DNA of 64,000 nucleotides from Astropecten irregularis (Eukaryota > Echinodermata > Asteroidea > Paxillosida > Astropectinidae), in the NCBI GenBank assembly GCA_963971285.1, contig OZ020244.1, forward strand, positions 9,982,001 through 10,046,000. Reading direction: 5' to 3'. Every line of letters begins with the position of its first letter. Positions within the stretch are counted from its first letter, which is position 1. Under the pieces are notes generated by a model. The model did not search any database. It was not told where the DNA came from and saw only the letters and a program-made list of their open reading frames with translations. The position numbers and the translations under genes were made by a program. Shown one piece after another: positions 36,916 to 48,248 of the stretch.

Positions 36916-38832
36916 ATGATGACTTCGCGGCTATTTTCATTGCAGCATGCACAACTAAAGGATGTAAACAAGCTTTTGGAAAAAGAGTTATTTTCTTAGC
37001 ATATGCTGTTACCGAGTAAATAGTATTTTAATAATGACGTCATTTTTCCTTTAAAAGCACATAACTTCCGGTTGAATGATCTTATCATATTCAAACTTCA
37101 CGAACATAAGGAGGTGTTCCAATGCTTGACACATACCAAATTTCACGGAAATCCGTTGTTTATTTTCGGATCACGTAATCACTGTATATTTAATCAACCG
37201 TAGAGGGCGCTGTGTAACCCGTATGACGTCATCACCTATATTTTCTGAAAGCTCTAGCATGTCTCTATCTTTCAGACTGTTGGTTTTAAGTGCCCAAATC
37301 CATTCGTTTTTGAGTTATTTTGAGTCAAAATTCATCTTCCGGTCGTGACGTCATGATGACGTAACGTCACAAATTTTATGGCAGCATGCACATCTACAGG
37401 GTGTTTAGTAACACCCTGTAGATGTGCATGCTGCCAAAAAGCTTAGTAGCTTTTGCCAAAAAAAATTTTTTCGTACCACCTGCCGTTCTCGAGATACGCT
37501 GCGAACAAAAATTACAAATTAAATATTCAAATGACTGTCACGTGACTAATTAATTAAAAATTTTAACAAACTCAGTCTTAGGATTAACTTCAGCTTATAA
37601 GCTTTCATAAGATACCTCATATAAGCTCACTAGAAAAAGATTATAAAAGATTAGGAATAAACAAACGTTGGGTGATAAAGTAAAATAATAATAACTAGAC
37701 ATTTAAGTGTTCGTGGACGAACACGGAGCTGTTCCGACTTATTTGATCAGCTTTATAAGCTCCGATGACGTCATGATGACGTCACGGTCATTTACGAAGC
37801 AGAGTGCATCTAAAGTTTCTAACAAAGCTTTTGTGAAAATAATCATTACCATAGCTTTTGTCATTCTCAAGATATGCTGCAAACATAAATTACGCCTTTT
37901 GATGACGTCATAATGACGTCACAGTTAATTTCAAAACAGCATGCAAATCTACAGGGTCTAACAAAGCTTTTACAAAAAGAACCAATACCGTAGCATTTAC
38001 CGTTCTCGAGATATACTGCTATAAACTAACAATTTCCATTTTTGATGACGTCATGATGACGTCACGGTTACTTTCTTGGCAGCATGCACAACTACATGAT
38101 GCTACTAAGCCTTTGCAAAAAGAATCATATTCATAGCCTTTGTCGTTCTCAAGATATGCTGCTTACAAAATTGACTTATTAAATATGCAAATGTGCTGTC
38201 ACGTGCCAAATTATATAAGGACTTTTATAACTCAGTGTCAGAATGATCCTTATCTTATAAGCATTTCTAAGATACCTCATCTAAGCTAACCTGAAGACGA
38301 TAAGTAAAGATAAGCAAAAAGAATCATTACAGTGCTACATGCATCGTTCTCGAGATATATGCTCATAACAAAAACAGCCTTTTTGTGACGTCATGATGAC
38401 GTCACGACCAATTTAATGGAAGCATGCACAACTACATGATGTATCTAAGCTTTTGGAAATAAAATTGTTTTCGTAGCATGTGCCGTTTTTTAGATACGCT
38501 GGTTACAAAATTGACTAATTAAATATGCAAACGAGCTGTCACGTGCCTAATTAATTAAGAATTTTAACAACTCAGAGTAGAAATGATCCGTAGCTCATAA
38601 GCTTTCATATGATACATAATCTAAGCTGATCAGAAGAAGCTATGGAGAGATAATCAATAAACAAACTTAAGTGCGAAGGAATAATAATAATAGTGAAAAA
38701 TCCGAACAAAAACAATACCTGTTCCGACATCGGAATGTCGGAACAGCTAAAAACCAGAACGAAAACTAAACCTGATCCGACATCAGAAATGTCGGAACAG
38801 CTAATTAACCCAAGCCAAAGGTATTAGTATAC
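36916..38832 (+). mobile_element. Family-1 CRE elements, right array
   Basis: CRE-doublet units resume. A new 5' start is at 37696 and 3' hairpins at about 38719-38746 and 38772-38800 (one arm of the latter reads CTGATCCGACAT). The stretch 37020-37380 is less repetitive, with CCGGAAG-like text but no gene. Confidence 0.7.
37380..37435. repeat. Perfect 26-bp inverted repeat
   Basis: Left arm 37380-37405 (starts GGCAGCATGCACATC), loop TAGT at 37406-37409, right arm 37410-37435 is the exact reverse complement. The arms are the unit phrase GCAGCATGCACATCTACAGG of family 1, so it marks a fold-back inversion of a repeat unit. Confidence 0.93.
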
Positions 38833-38963
38833 AAATAATGAATATTTATGAGTGGAATGGTAAAAATTATTTCATGAGGCGAAGCCGAGTGGAATGGAAC
38901 AGTCCATCTGTCACCGAATGAAATTATTTTTTCCATTCTACGAATGTGAAACATTCATTATTT
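38833..38963. mobile_element. Small foldback element
   Basis: Imperfect inverted repeat: left AAATAATGAATATTTATGAG and right ending ACATTCATTATTT, arms of about 45 bp around a GC-richer centre (GGCGAAGCCGAGTGGAATGG). Looks like a MITE or foldback element. No target duplication assigned. Confidence 0.6.
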
Positions 38964-39679
38964 GTTTTATATAACATCTAAGTAGATCTTTGTCATTTGA
39001 TTTTGATTGGAGGATAACATTTTAAGAGTTAGCGAGACAAAAAAAACTTAAAATCTTGGCAAACTATATGGTCTTATTTAATACACCAACGCATACGCGC
39101 GCACGCAGTGACAAATAAATGGTACTGCTTTCATGTTTTGGGAGGCGTGTTTTATTTGTATGATGAATTGGATACTATCAATGTATTATTATGGGATACC
39201 ATACAGTACTATACAGTGCGTGCAAATAACTCATGTGTACGTAGGTGTACATGCATACGGATATGATTGTGTTACGTATACGAAACACATATCTACGCTG
39301 TGCTCTACGGTAGGTATGCGGCTTGTTTTGATTATAGGAAATTATAATTTTAATGCAAAATAAACTCTACATTTTTTGTAATTATCGTGTATATACCTAA
39401 TGGTCCGTGTTGTTAATGATCTTTGGAACCTCTTTTGCAATTTGGTTCTCTGTTTTTACTGAAAAAAGAGTCTAAATCGTCACCTCTTTTGTAACAGTGT
39501 AAAGTCTTGCAAATGTTTGGCTTATGGCTAGCATATTGAGTTGCACTAGTTTTAGTATTTGTCAGACCATGGTCAGACCATGGAGCTAGGATTGTAGGAA
39601 CAGAAGTCTATGGTCAGACCGGGGTTACCTTAGTTTATTACACTCAGGGTAGCTGGTACCCATGAAGAGTCATAATTAT
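38964..39679. other. Unannotated intergenic sequence
   Basis: No coding signal. A short direct duplication GTCAGACCATG occurs at about 39563 and 39574 and a related GTCAGACCGGG at 39613. The last four bases, TTAT (39676-39679), form the left half of the Gypsy-3 target duplication. Confidence 0.45.
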
Positions 39680-39988
39680 TGTAGTAGGAGCGGTATTACG
39701 ATATCAGTGGGAACACCCCTAATTTATTTATTGGTAACTACCCAGTCATGGCGCATGCGCACACCAGTCCTCTGTTGCCCTCTGACCCGACACACGGCCC
39801 CTTTCTACAATTGACAAGATACCTACCGGATGGACCCACGGAATTGACCGACAACAGTGTCATAATTCGGGAACAGTTCCAGAGTAGGAAACCGTTAGTG
39901 CTTTGCGGAGGCCAGCGAGACACCGTGACGACCCGTCGGAGTAAGCCCCGGTCGAAGATAGGGTGAGCGACCGACTAAAAACACTACA
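39680..39988 (+). repeat. Gypsy-3 5' LTR
   Basis: TGTAGTAGGAGCGGTATTAC start and CACTACA end. It is followed by TTGGCGTCGTGACCAGG, the primer-binding region. Confidence 0.9.
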
Positions 39989-41144
39989 TTGGCGTCGTGA
40001 CCAGGATTGTTTTTTCTACGCACAGACCCAAGTTTGTGGCGTGTTTGGAATCCACGAGGCCGGGACCACGCCGCCTGTCAACCAACCAGCTCAGGAGAGT
40101 AGCCGGGTGGGTAAGGAGAATTTACCCTGTAGGGCTCGAGGACCGCGCTGCGTTGTTGACGGGTAGTTTCCTTATTGCTATTGATTTTTGTACCCTTACT
40201 TTGGAAACGTGACCAGTTTTTAATTTCACGTTTCAGGGGTGAGAAATTTTTACTTTAACTCAGTTTTGCTCACACGTTAGCAGCCGTAACGTTGTGAGAC
40301 TTCCATCTTTTTTTTTTTTTTCGATTCTGGGTAATCGTTTTCGGGTATCGCCAGCGTTACCAGTTGGAACGTGAATAAGAATTCGATACCGCATATTTCG
40401 ATTGCAGTTTTTTCACTTACGTGGAGAATTCGTTTTTCCGGCGAGGATCGTTTTTGTGTGTGTGTTTTTTCCCTCCATTTCACACCAGCATTTCGAGGTT
40501 CGTTTGGTGTGATATAATTTTTGTTTTTGTTTTGTAACTTCAGAACCAAAGGTAGAGCTTGGTTTTGTGTAATATTTAGGCCAAGAAGTGAAAGTTGCAC
40601 AGGCCTTCGTAAGAGTTTGAGTTTGATTTCACTCCAGATTTTTTCTTATTTTTAGGGTTCTTCTCAGGCTTGAGAAGTTTTCCCAGGCTTGTGTTTTTGC
40701 TGTTTTCGTGACCCGTGCTGTTCCTCGTTTTTCCTTAAGTCAGGAGAAATAGTGTTTGTTCAAGAGTTTGCCAGCACTCAGATATTTTTGTTTGTTTTTC
40801 TCTGAGGACTTATGTTTTTTGCCAGTACTATTTGTTTAAGTTTAAAGTTGTGAGTTGATATCACTACGCAACCAGAGCATTGTCGGTTGTTTTGGGGGTT
40901 CTTTCGCGGTAGAAAGCAAAACCAATCAAAGAAAAAAATAAATTGCGTGTTGTGTATTGTTATTGTTAAGTGACAAGCCAATAAAAGAGTAGTTTTAGTT
41001 TTATAATTTGAGAATACAGGTTCGCAGGGTACCTGATCTGCCAACATGGGCAAGATACCCATCAACTACTGCTCATATAGGGATTTGGTCACCATCGCAG
41101 GTGTTGGTGATGTTCTGGCGAAAAGTATTATAGAGATGCGGAGA
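39989..41144 (+). other. Gypsy-3 leader
   Basis: Noncoding, T-rich 5' region after the primer-binding site. No gag is recognisable. A phrase at about 41046 (ATGGGCAAGATACCC) may be the remnant of a start region before the deletion. Confidence 0.5.
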
Positions 41145-41893
41145 GCAGCGTAGGGTTTTTCGCTGTGGCAATGTAGATTCATGCTTGAGAAAAGACTACA
41201 GCTGTATGTTGTGCCACGCGCGCATCATTCCCCCATCAGTACAGTGTTGCCAGTTACAATGCAAGAATTGAAACTTGACAAATACGTATAAATACTGCGA
41301 GGCTCTCCCACCTCTGAATAAAATTGAAAATGAAAATTATCAAGTATCAATCGTCAGCCTAGTTTGTAAATGAGTTATGAATACAGTGAGGTGCTATATG
41401 ACAACGATCACAGAAAAGAAACTGTACGCCGCGAAAAGAGTGCCTACGACAAAGAGTACGAGTCGGAGAAATTACACTTTGGCACTTCGCCTATCTATTT
41501 GTTGGGTCAAATTACTCCAAGCATAGATCAAGTTACTCTGACCATGGAGGACTGAATGGTCGCAGTACATACATCATATTTACATGTAATGCACACGTGT
41601 GTTTTGTCGTGATTTTTCCATTTCATTCCGTCCCTCCACAACGTACAAAGCAATACAGTAAAAACTCAGGTATGCACATTGCTTGTATTGTACACGGTAT
41701 GTGGTGTTATGTTTGTAGGCCTAAAAGTACTGTACAGTAAATGTACACTGTACACCCACATGTCAATTACGCTACAGCTACAGGCCTACAGCTACAGTAA
41801 TAAGCGTGGGTAGCACTCCACTTGTAGTCTCTTTTCAAGCATGAATTTGCACTGCCACAGCGAAAAACCCTAGGCTGCGGTGTAAATAAAAAA
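41145..41893. mobile_element. Nested TIR element A in Gypsy-3
   Basis: Left end AGGGTTTTTCGCTGTGGCA with the following ATTCATGCTTGAGAAAAGAC matches the reverse complement of the right end (GTCTCTTTTCAAGCATGAAT...TGCCACAGCGAAAAACCCTA), arms of about 55 bp with a few mismatches. ATGCGG flanks both sides (41142-41147 region and 41893-41898), 7 of 8 bases if extended, as for an hAT-like 8-bp duplication. No transposase in the interior. Confidence 0.65.
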
Positions 41894-41898
41894 TATGC

Positions 41899-42660
41899 GG
41901 CCAGATAGCACGCTGGCTAGAGGAGATCAGTCAGTATAACATCACTGTGGAGCACCGGGCAGGCAAGAGACATCTGAACGCAGATGCTCTTTCCCGGATT
42001 CCCGAGACCGGGGATTCCTGTCCCGAATTTAAGTTAGGGTTGCAGCCAGAAGATCTGCCTTGCGGAGGCTGTAGCTACTGTCGGAAGGCGCACCAGAATT
42101 GGGCCCTTTTTGTTGCCACAGTTGACGACGTTGTCTCCCTTGGTGCGAGGCCCAAAGAAGTCAGAGCAACAAAGGTTCATTCAGATGACAAGTCTACATC
42201 CGACACCTTCACAGTTACCAGCATTGAGGTTGTGGCTACCAGTGATGGTGTCACTATGTCACTTGATGTTGATGATTCGGTGGACTGTTTTGTGACATCA
42301 GTCGCTGAACAATCTGAATCCCCCTCCGGCCAACTCTTTCGAGAGGAGCAGGAGAAGGACAGTCAACTTGTTCATCTGCGGAATTGGTTCATATCACACC
42401 AGGAACCGCAGGAGGGCACACTAATGCTGTGTGGTCCAGTTGAGAAACACCTTTGGCTAAACAAAGAGTTGTTTGTGCTTGAAGACGGACTTTTGTGGAA
42501 GAGAGTAGATGGCGAGAGTTTCCTAGTAGTGCCAAGATCTCTACAGAGCAAGGTCATAGCGATGAATCATGACATACCTTCAGAAGGACATGCTGGGAAA
42601 GACAAAACGACCGCCAAGATCAAGATGCGATACTTCTGGTATAAGATGACCAGGGACATC
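41899..42660 (+). pseudogene. pol: Gypsy-3 pol: RNase H end, linker and integrase zinc HH
   Basis: Begins in the last RNase H motifs (IARWLEEISQYNITVEHR, LNADALSR), then a CxxC-containing linker (CGGCSYCRKAHQNW), and ends in the integrase zinc domain with its two His in MNHDIPSEGHAGKDKT. It is cut by TIR element B at 42661; the matching Cys pair resumes at about 43445. RT and everything upstream are deleted. Confidence 0.8.
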
Positions 42661-43432
42661 CGGTGTGGCGGTCTCGGCTGACTCCCCGTCTCAGCTGTCC
42701 CCCTTACCAAATATAGTACCAATACGTCATGCTATCTCTGCGCACAACAACGGTAAAGTCGTCAGTTTAAGTGGCGTACTGAGCTGTGGTCGAGCTGTGC
42801 ATTCCATGCTTCACAACACAACAGGTTTTTTCCTTCTTTTGAAGGCCACGCATTGCTTCTGTGATTTATCACAAAATAGGCCTACAACAGGAAAGGAATG
42901 GACACGCTACAAAAACACTAGCTGAACCAGGGATTTTAACGTAAAGACATGGAGGTCAAGGAAAGGGGAGGGGTGAATAAGGGAAGAAACAGAAAGAAGG
43001 GGAGAGAAGACAGGGATGGGGAAAGAAATGGGGGGGGGGGTTAATAGTTCGAGGTCAAAATGTTGGAAGCTGACAGCTCCCAGATGGACTACAGGACACG
43101 GGTAGACATAAACCCATCATAGGATGTAGGACGAAGTGCTATTTGCCTTAAATTGGACCTGTATACCCTTATATAAATTGACTAATATTCGCCAGAGAAT
43201 GCTCACTCTACGTATCCAAAAGAATACTTCATTAAAGTAATTATTTAATTAATAACATCAACTAATCTCTCGCTATATGAGGCACGGTACCGTGCGATAG
43301 TTACCGTAGTCATGGGGGGACATCTCAGCAAGGGAGACCAAGGAGACCGTGCACGTGTCGGACTGAACTGTCCCCCTACGTCAGGGGAGATAGCTGAGAC
43401 GGGGAGTCAGCTGAGACCGCCACACCGGAATT
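42661..43432. mobile_element. Nested TIR element B in Gypsy-3
   Basis: Ends are inverted repeats: left TGTGGCGGTCTCGGCTGACT then CCCCGTCTCAGCT, and right AGCTGAGACGGGGAGTCAGC then TGAGACCGCCACA, about 35 bp with one mismatch in the first part. CGG occurs at each edge, suggesting a 3-bp duplication. It splits the integrase zinc finger between the His pair and the Cys pair. The interior holds no transposase. Confidence 0.75.
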
Positions 43433-44585
43433 ACATTAGTTCCTGCTCTGTCTGTAATCAAAACCAGAAGGCAGCGAAACCAGGCCGGTTGCACAATGAC
43501 TAGCTACCACGCAGGTCTACCCATGGAGAAAGTTCACCTGGACTTCATTGGTCCATTGCCGAAGTCAACCCATGGAAACGAACACGTACTCATGATGGTG
43601 GATCAATTTACAAAATAGGTAGAATGTGTACCCTTACCCTCTCAGACGGCCAAGGTCACAGCACAAGCTGCTGTCGGGGAGTTTTTCTGTCGTTTTGGTT
43701 ACCCACTGCAGATTGTGACCGATCAGGGCAGGAATTTTGAAAGTAAGCTGTTCGCCACAGTCTGCAAGGTCTTACAGATCCATAAGTCAAAAACCACCCT
43801 GTATCGCCCGTCTGCAAACAGGTTGAACGTTTCAACCGTACACTTAAGGATGCAGTTCGGTGCTATGTGGGTAAATCCCAGAATCAGTGGGATAAACATT
43901 TACCACACATTGCTGGAGCCATAAGATCGACAGTGAACCGAAGTACGGGTTTCACACCTAACATGTTGATGCTAGGTCGGGAAGTCACTCAGCCAGCAGA
44001 CCTGGTATTTCCGCTACCTGCTTCAGCAAGACAGCCCAGCACTCCAGACGAGTACTGTGCAGAGATGGCACAAGCCATTGAGAAAGCCCATGAAGCTGCC
44101 CGGACCACTCTGAGTCTGAGAGCAACTCAGAGGCGTATGAAGCGGGATTATGACCTGAAAGTTAGGACAGAATTCAATGAAGGTGACAGGGTGTACCTGT
44201 TGGATACAGCCTCCATTAAGGGTAAGTGCAAGAAGCTGAGTCAACCATGGAAAGGGCCTGCACGTATCACAAAGAAGTTGTCGCCTTACCTGTACCGTGT
44301 CGAGTATAGGAACACTATCTTCACCATGAATCACGACAGGTTGAAGAAGTGTACTGACCGTGTTGTTTCCGAAGATCGTAGGGAGCCCAAGAAAGGTAAA
44401 TCGGATATTTACTGCCTATGTAGGAAGCCAGACGACGGTAGCTTCATGATTCAGTGCGACACTTGCAATGAATGGTTTCATGGCAAGTGCGTGAACGTCC
44501 CACCCGAGGACGGCATGGCCATGGACAGGTACAGTGTGCCACCAGAAGTAAATCTACAGTATTTCCATACCGCTCCACATTGGTA
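43433..44585 (+). pseudogene. pol: Gypsy-3 integrase with C-terminal PHD finger
   Basis: The zinc-finger Cys pair (SCSVCNQNQ), then after a frameshift near 43500 the catalytic core: first Asp in VHLDFIGPLP, a TAG at 43616-43618 at the position where the family has Trp, second Asp in IVTDQGRNFES, and a frameshift at about 43820 just before the catalytic Glu. The C-terminal frame (43867-44586) has the GPY/F-like WKGPARITKKL and then a PHD-type zinc finger: YCLC, CDTC and WFHGKC give the Cys/His pattern C-x-C...C-x2-C...H-x2-C, but the final Cys pair is replaced (RYSVPPE). PHD fingers read histone H3 tails; here it occupies the place a chromodomain takes in chromoviruses. Confidence 0.82.
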
Positions 44586-44673
44586 AGTTGTTTTCACCTT
44601 CTACCTCAAGTAGAAGGGACCCTCCATCACACTTAAATAAAGGGGGGCTTAGTCCATACAACGGGGGTGGGGG

Positions 44674-44981
44674 TGTAGTAGGAGCGGTATTACGATATCA
44701 GTGGGAACACCCCTAATTTATTTATTGGTAACTTACCCAGTCATGGCGCATGCGCACACCAGTCCTCTGTTGCCCTCTGACCGACACACGGCCCCTTTCT
44801 ACAATTGACAAGATACCTACCGGATGGACCCACGGAATTGACCGACAACAGTGTCATAATTCGGGAACAGTTCCAGAGTAGGTAACCGTTAGTGCTTTGC
44901 GGAGGCCAGCGAGACACAGTGACGACCCGTCGGAGTAAGCCCCGGTCGAAGATAGGGTGAGCGACCGACTAAAACACTACA
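44674..44981 (+). repeat. Gypsy-3 3' LTR
   Basis: Same ends as the 5' LTR. Directly preceded by the G-rich ACGGGGGTGGGGG, the polypurine tract, and followed by TTAT. Confidence 0.9.
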
Positions 44982-44985
44982 TTAT

Positions 44986-46686
44986 TTAGGTTAGAAGCTT
45001 TACTGTAGAAGCTGGGTACCAGCTATTCTGAGTGTAGGCCCCTACTAATGTTAAACTGAGGTAACCCCGTCAGACCTAGTTCATGAATCTTCTATGAACA
45101 TGATTAATAATAATAATTGGGTAAGTGTCTTTCACGCCGCCCATATTATTTTCAGTATTTATTTAGCTTCTTTTGTTCCAAAATGAGACTTGTTACTAAA
45201 AGCAAATGTATTCATGGGTCCTGGAAACCCTAAAATGAATTAATTTTTTCGGCAATATTTCAGTGAAAAACAACAACAGTTTCTTCCCCAAATAAATACT
45301 GAAACATATTGGTGGCGTAAACGACACTAAAGTAATGCCATAATAATACTAGGCCTACTACTACTACTAGTAGTACTAGATAAAAAGTCGTACGTAGGCC
45401 TAACATTGTGCAGTATGTACACAAACTAACTTCAAAACTTGCATTCCTTGCATCTTGAGTTGTAATTTGTATGCTATGCATCTCGTACTTACGTGTACTC
45501 GTACACCATCAATTATTTCCATTTAATTTTTTTTTTCTGAATTTGTTGGATTCTTTATTTTTGAAGGGGATTTTCATGGGTTTTTGCCCTTACTCTGAGA
45601 TGGTCAGAGTAGAGTTGGTTGGTGTACAAGTTCGTCTGCGCATGAGTTGGTTGGTCGGTGTACGAGTTGACAAACTTAATTGAATATGATTTTTGTTTGC
45701 ATATGGTAAAAAAATTGGGGGAATATATTTAGTATGAACATCAACATGGGAAGTATTTAAAAAAAGGTTAGCCAAAATTGTTTATAATTTACTAGTATTT
45801 GGTTATACATTTTATCATGGATGAATAAAACAGTTCTCCACGATTTGTCAAGATTTGTAGGGGAACTACACTTGCTTTTTGAATTTGGGTATTACTCAAA
45901 ATGTGTCAGTTGTCCTCAGTTACCTTTTTCCACAAATTCAAATGCTAATTGGTAGTTGTGTAAAGAAAAGAGCAAATCATAGTCATACATGTTGCAGTAG
46001 TACATCCAAATCAAGAGAAAAGACTCAACAAGTCTGACCACAAAGCCAATATTATGAGAAAAATATGGTCTTTTTTGCCATGTCGTACTTGAAACAGAGA
46101 AAATTTGATCATTTCTGTCTTTATGATTGGAATACTTCAATGCTGGGGATAATTCTTTTTTCTTAATTTCTTGAATTACTTAATTTCTGTGAGGTTAATA
46201 AAGCTAATAAAGTATTGACTTTGTGCTGAAAATTTTCTTGTTTTGACAGTTTTTCAAGGGCCCTTTACATGTTTTGTTTACTCTCTGGTGACATTTAATG
46301 CCATTAAATACAGAGGTTTTTTTCTTCTACGCTTTTTCTATTGTTTTCTTCCAATTTGTGTTTTTCCAGTTATTGTGTTTGAGAGGTTGTGGCAATTTCA
46401 AATGGTTTTGAAATGAATAAATGATTGTGTTGTAGTTTCCAGTGGATAAAAAAATACTGGTAATGGAAACATTGAAGGCTTGGATTTGGTAGTCTTTCTG
46501 TGTTTCATGAGATTAATATGTATTTCAGACAGTCAATTCAGACATTTAGTTCTACAAAAGTTGCACCTTAATTGTATGATTTACATGTATTATGAGAATT
46601 GTTATTGGGATGGACAGTGATAGTTTGAAATAAGTAAATATTGGGGTGTGTCCTTTTTGAACGATTATTTTGTTTGTCAATAGACG
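44986..46686. other. Unannotated intergenic sequence
   Basis: AT-rich, no domain-bearing open frame on either strand. A small CTACTACTACTAGTAGTAC palindromic stretch lies at about 45357. The final part ends with TTTGTCAATAG before ATG 46687, a possible 3' splice site of the next gene. Confidence 0.4.
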
Positions 46687-47553
46687 ATGCCAAACTACCG
46701 TATGAAGAAGCTTGCTGCAAAGGAGGCGATGTATGTCTCCCTTGTCTGTTGATGTTGAGTCTCATTTCACACAACCTCCCTCAACCATCTCCTCATCTCA
46801 TAACTCTCCTTCTGTGTGTCCCATGTAACCCCTACTTCATCTGACATTTCATCTCCTTCATCTGTTGCCCTGGGGTTGGCACCTCCCCAAGGTGATATAA
46901 ACAAACGAAGAAAAGATGCACCCGTTACCTTGGGGTTGGCACCTCCCGAAGGTGATTTAAACAAACAAAGAAAATATGCACCCGTTGCCTTGGGGTTGGC
47001 ACCTCCCGAAGGTGATATAAACAAACGAAGAAAAGATGCACCAAGCAAAGAATATAAAGCAAAGAAAAACACAAATGCAAAGAATAAAATACACGCAAAG
47101 ATTAAAGATGCAAAGGAAAAGCACGGTATAAGATCCGTGAAGAAGATGAAGGAATATGAGAACAATGTAAATGAATGTGAAGTTGATGATTTGAATCTGG
47201 AATTGATTACAGCAGTTAAAGTTGAGCCAGTGATGGAAGAAGGAAGAAGCAGTAGAGAGGAAAGAGATGATATAATCCAAGCTGATGTTGAATCCAAACC
47301 ACAAATTGATGAAAAAGGTGCTGATGATATTGACAAATGTATCCAAAATGAAGCAGAGGATATGAGTTATGATGACTGCAAACACATGGGAAGTGAAGAA
47401 GAGAATACTACCACAGATAGTGCTGAAGTCAAAGGTGAAGGAATTGAAGAACGTGAAAGAAAATCAGATCCTCATAATAAAGAAGCATGTGATGCAGTCA
47501 AAACAGCTTTTCATTCAGAAGATGCAAAGATAACTTTGCTGGCTATGCGATAA
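46687..47553 (+). pseudogene. Second Helentron: N-terminal region with three 20-residue repeats
   Basis: A start at ATG 46687 (MPNYRMKKLAAKEA) fits the N-terminus of Helentron-like proteins but meets stops near 46750. The main frame then carries three tandem 60-bp units (46866-47045) encoding the 20-residue repeat with LGLAPPEGDINKRRKDAP, and then Lys-rich and acidic stretches to 47553. The repeat unit is a multiple of three, so the frame is kept. Downstream pieces (zinc motif, proteases, Rep) show it is part of a Helentron-type coding region. Function of the region unknown. Confidence 0.55.
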
Positions 47554-48248
47554 GTTATGTGGTAATTTGGAGCACAAAGTTTAGTGTGACAAATGTTGTA
47601 ATGGTATCATATTGATTGCATGGGTTTCTCAGATGAGGTTTTTGAAGCTTTATCAGATTCAAGACTAATGTGGATATGTCGTAAATGTGGCATGTCAATT
47701 TTGTCTGAGTGCTTGTTTCATGATTTTGGTATTCCAGAAGGAAAGAATGTATTTGACGTGATATCTGAAGGTAGTAGCAGTGACGATGAGGAAGATGACT
47801 ATGTACAAGATGAGCAGTCAGATAAGAGGAATCCTGTGAGTACAGCTAACAAAATAAAGAAGACATGTATGCGAAAGAGGAAAATTACAAAGGGGAAAGT
47901 TCATAAAAAAGAGGCAAGCAACATAAGAATAAATGCAGAATCTAAACCATGTGCAAGCTTAAAGAGGTCAAACATAGATCAATTCTTTGATGTTGATAGT
48001 AAGAAATCTAAAGCAAACCCAAACAGTTGTGGAGTGAAACAGAGCGATCAAGTAGGTCAAGATGATCAATCGAATAGACATGAGAACAATAGCAGTACTA
48101 CTGAGAAATGCAGGTCATTGACATGCAAGGCACAATGTGAGAAGATTCAAAGCAATTATTGTGAAGAAGATGCCCGGAGTAAGGAGATTAAAGAAATGAA
48201 GCGAGTAAATCCAATGCTATTAGATGGAACAATTATTGCACAGGGAAG
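47554..48248 (+). pseudogene. Second Helentron: PHD-like zinc motif and acidic/basic linker
   Basis: After the stop at 47553 a neighbouring frame reads Cys-rich text (CDKLCGN, then CDKCCN after a TAG), and the frame from 47620 continues MGFSDEVFEAL and ends the motif with WICRKCGMS. Together the spacing resembles a PHD/RING-type zinc ribbon spread over two frames. The rest (to 48248) is charged and low complexity. It leads directly to the protease-like domain across the T7 run at 48249-48255. Confidence 0.5.

Larger units (their letters stand above)
39680..44981 (+). mobile_element. Gypsy-3 LTR retrotransposon, internally deleted, with nested insertions
   Basis: LTRs of 309 and 308 bp with TGTAGT...ACTACA ends. 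The host bases TTAT lie at both outer edges (39676-39679 and 44982-44985), a 4-bp target duplication. The internal region keeps only the leader, the end of RNase H and the integrase; gag, protease and most of RT are gone. Two TIR-bearing elements sit inside it. LTR copies differ at a few positions (for example GACCCGACAC versus GACCGACAC). Confidence 0.9.

Noticed and set aside
18235-38832. CRISPR-like array
   Set aside because: Repeats are mobile tandem units with diverged copies and no unique equal-length spacers or cas genes.
39748-40212. Short open frames in the Gypsy-3 LTR and leader
   Set aside because: They cross the LTR end and primer-binding site and recur only partly in the other LTR.
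43312-43503. 63-codon frame near the end of TIR element B
   Set aside because: It reads from the TIR into the integrase Cys pair; only the latter part is coding.
46767-47385. Minus-strand frames across 46.8-47.4 kb with hydrophobic runs
   Set aside because: They are complements of Lys-rich Helentron coding repeats; Phe/Ser-rich runs are the usual artefact.
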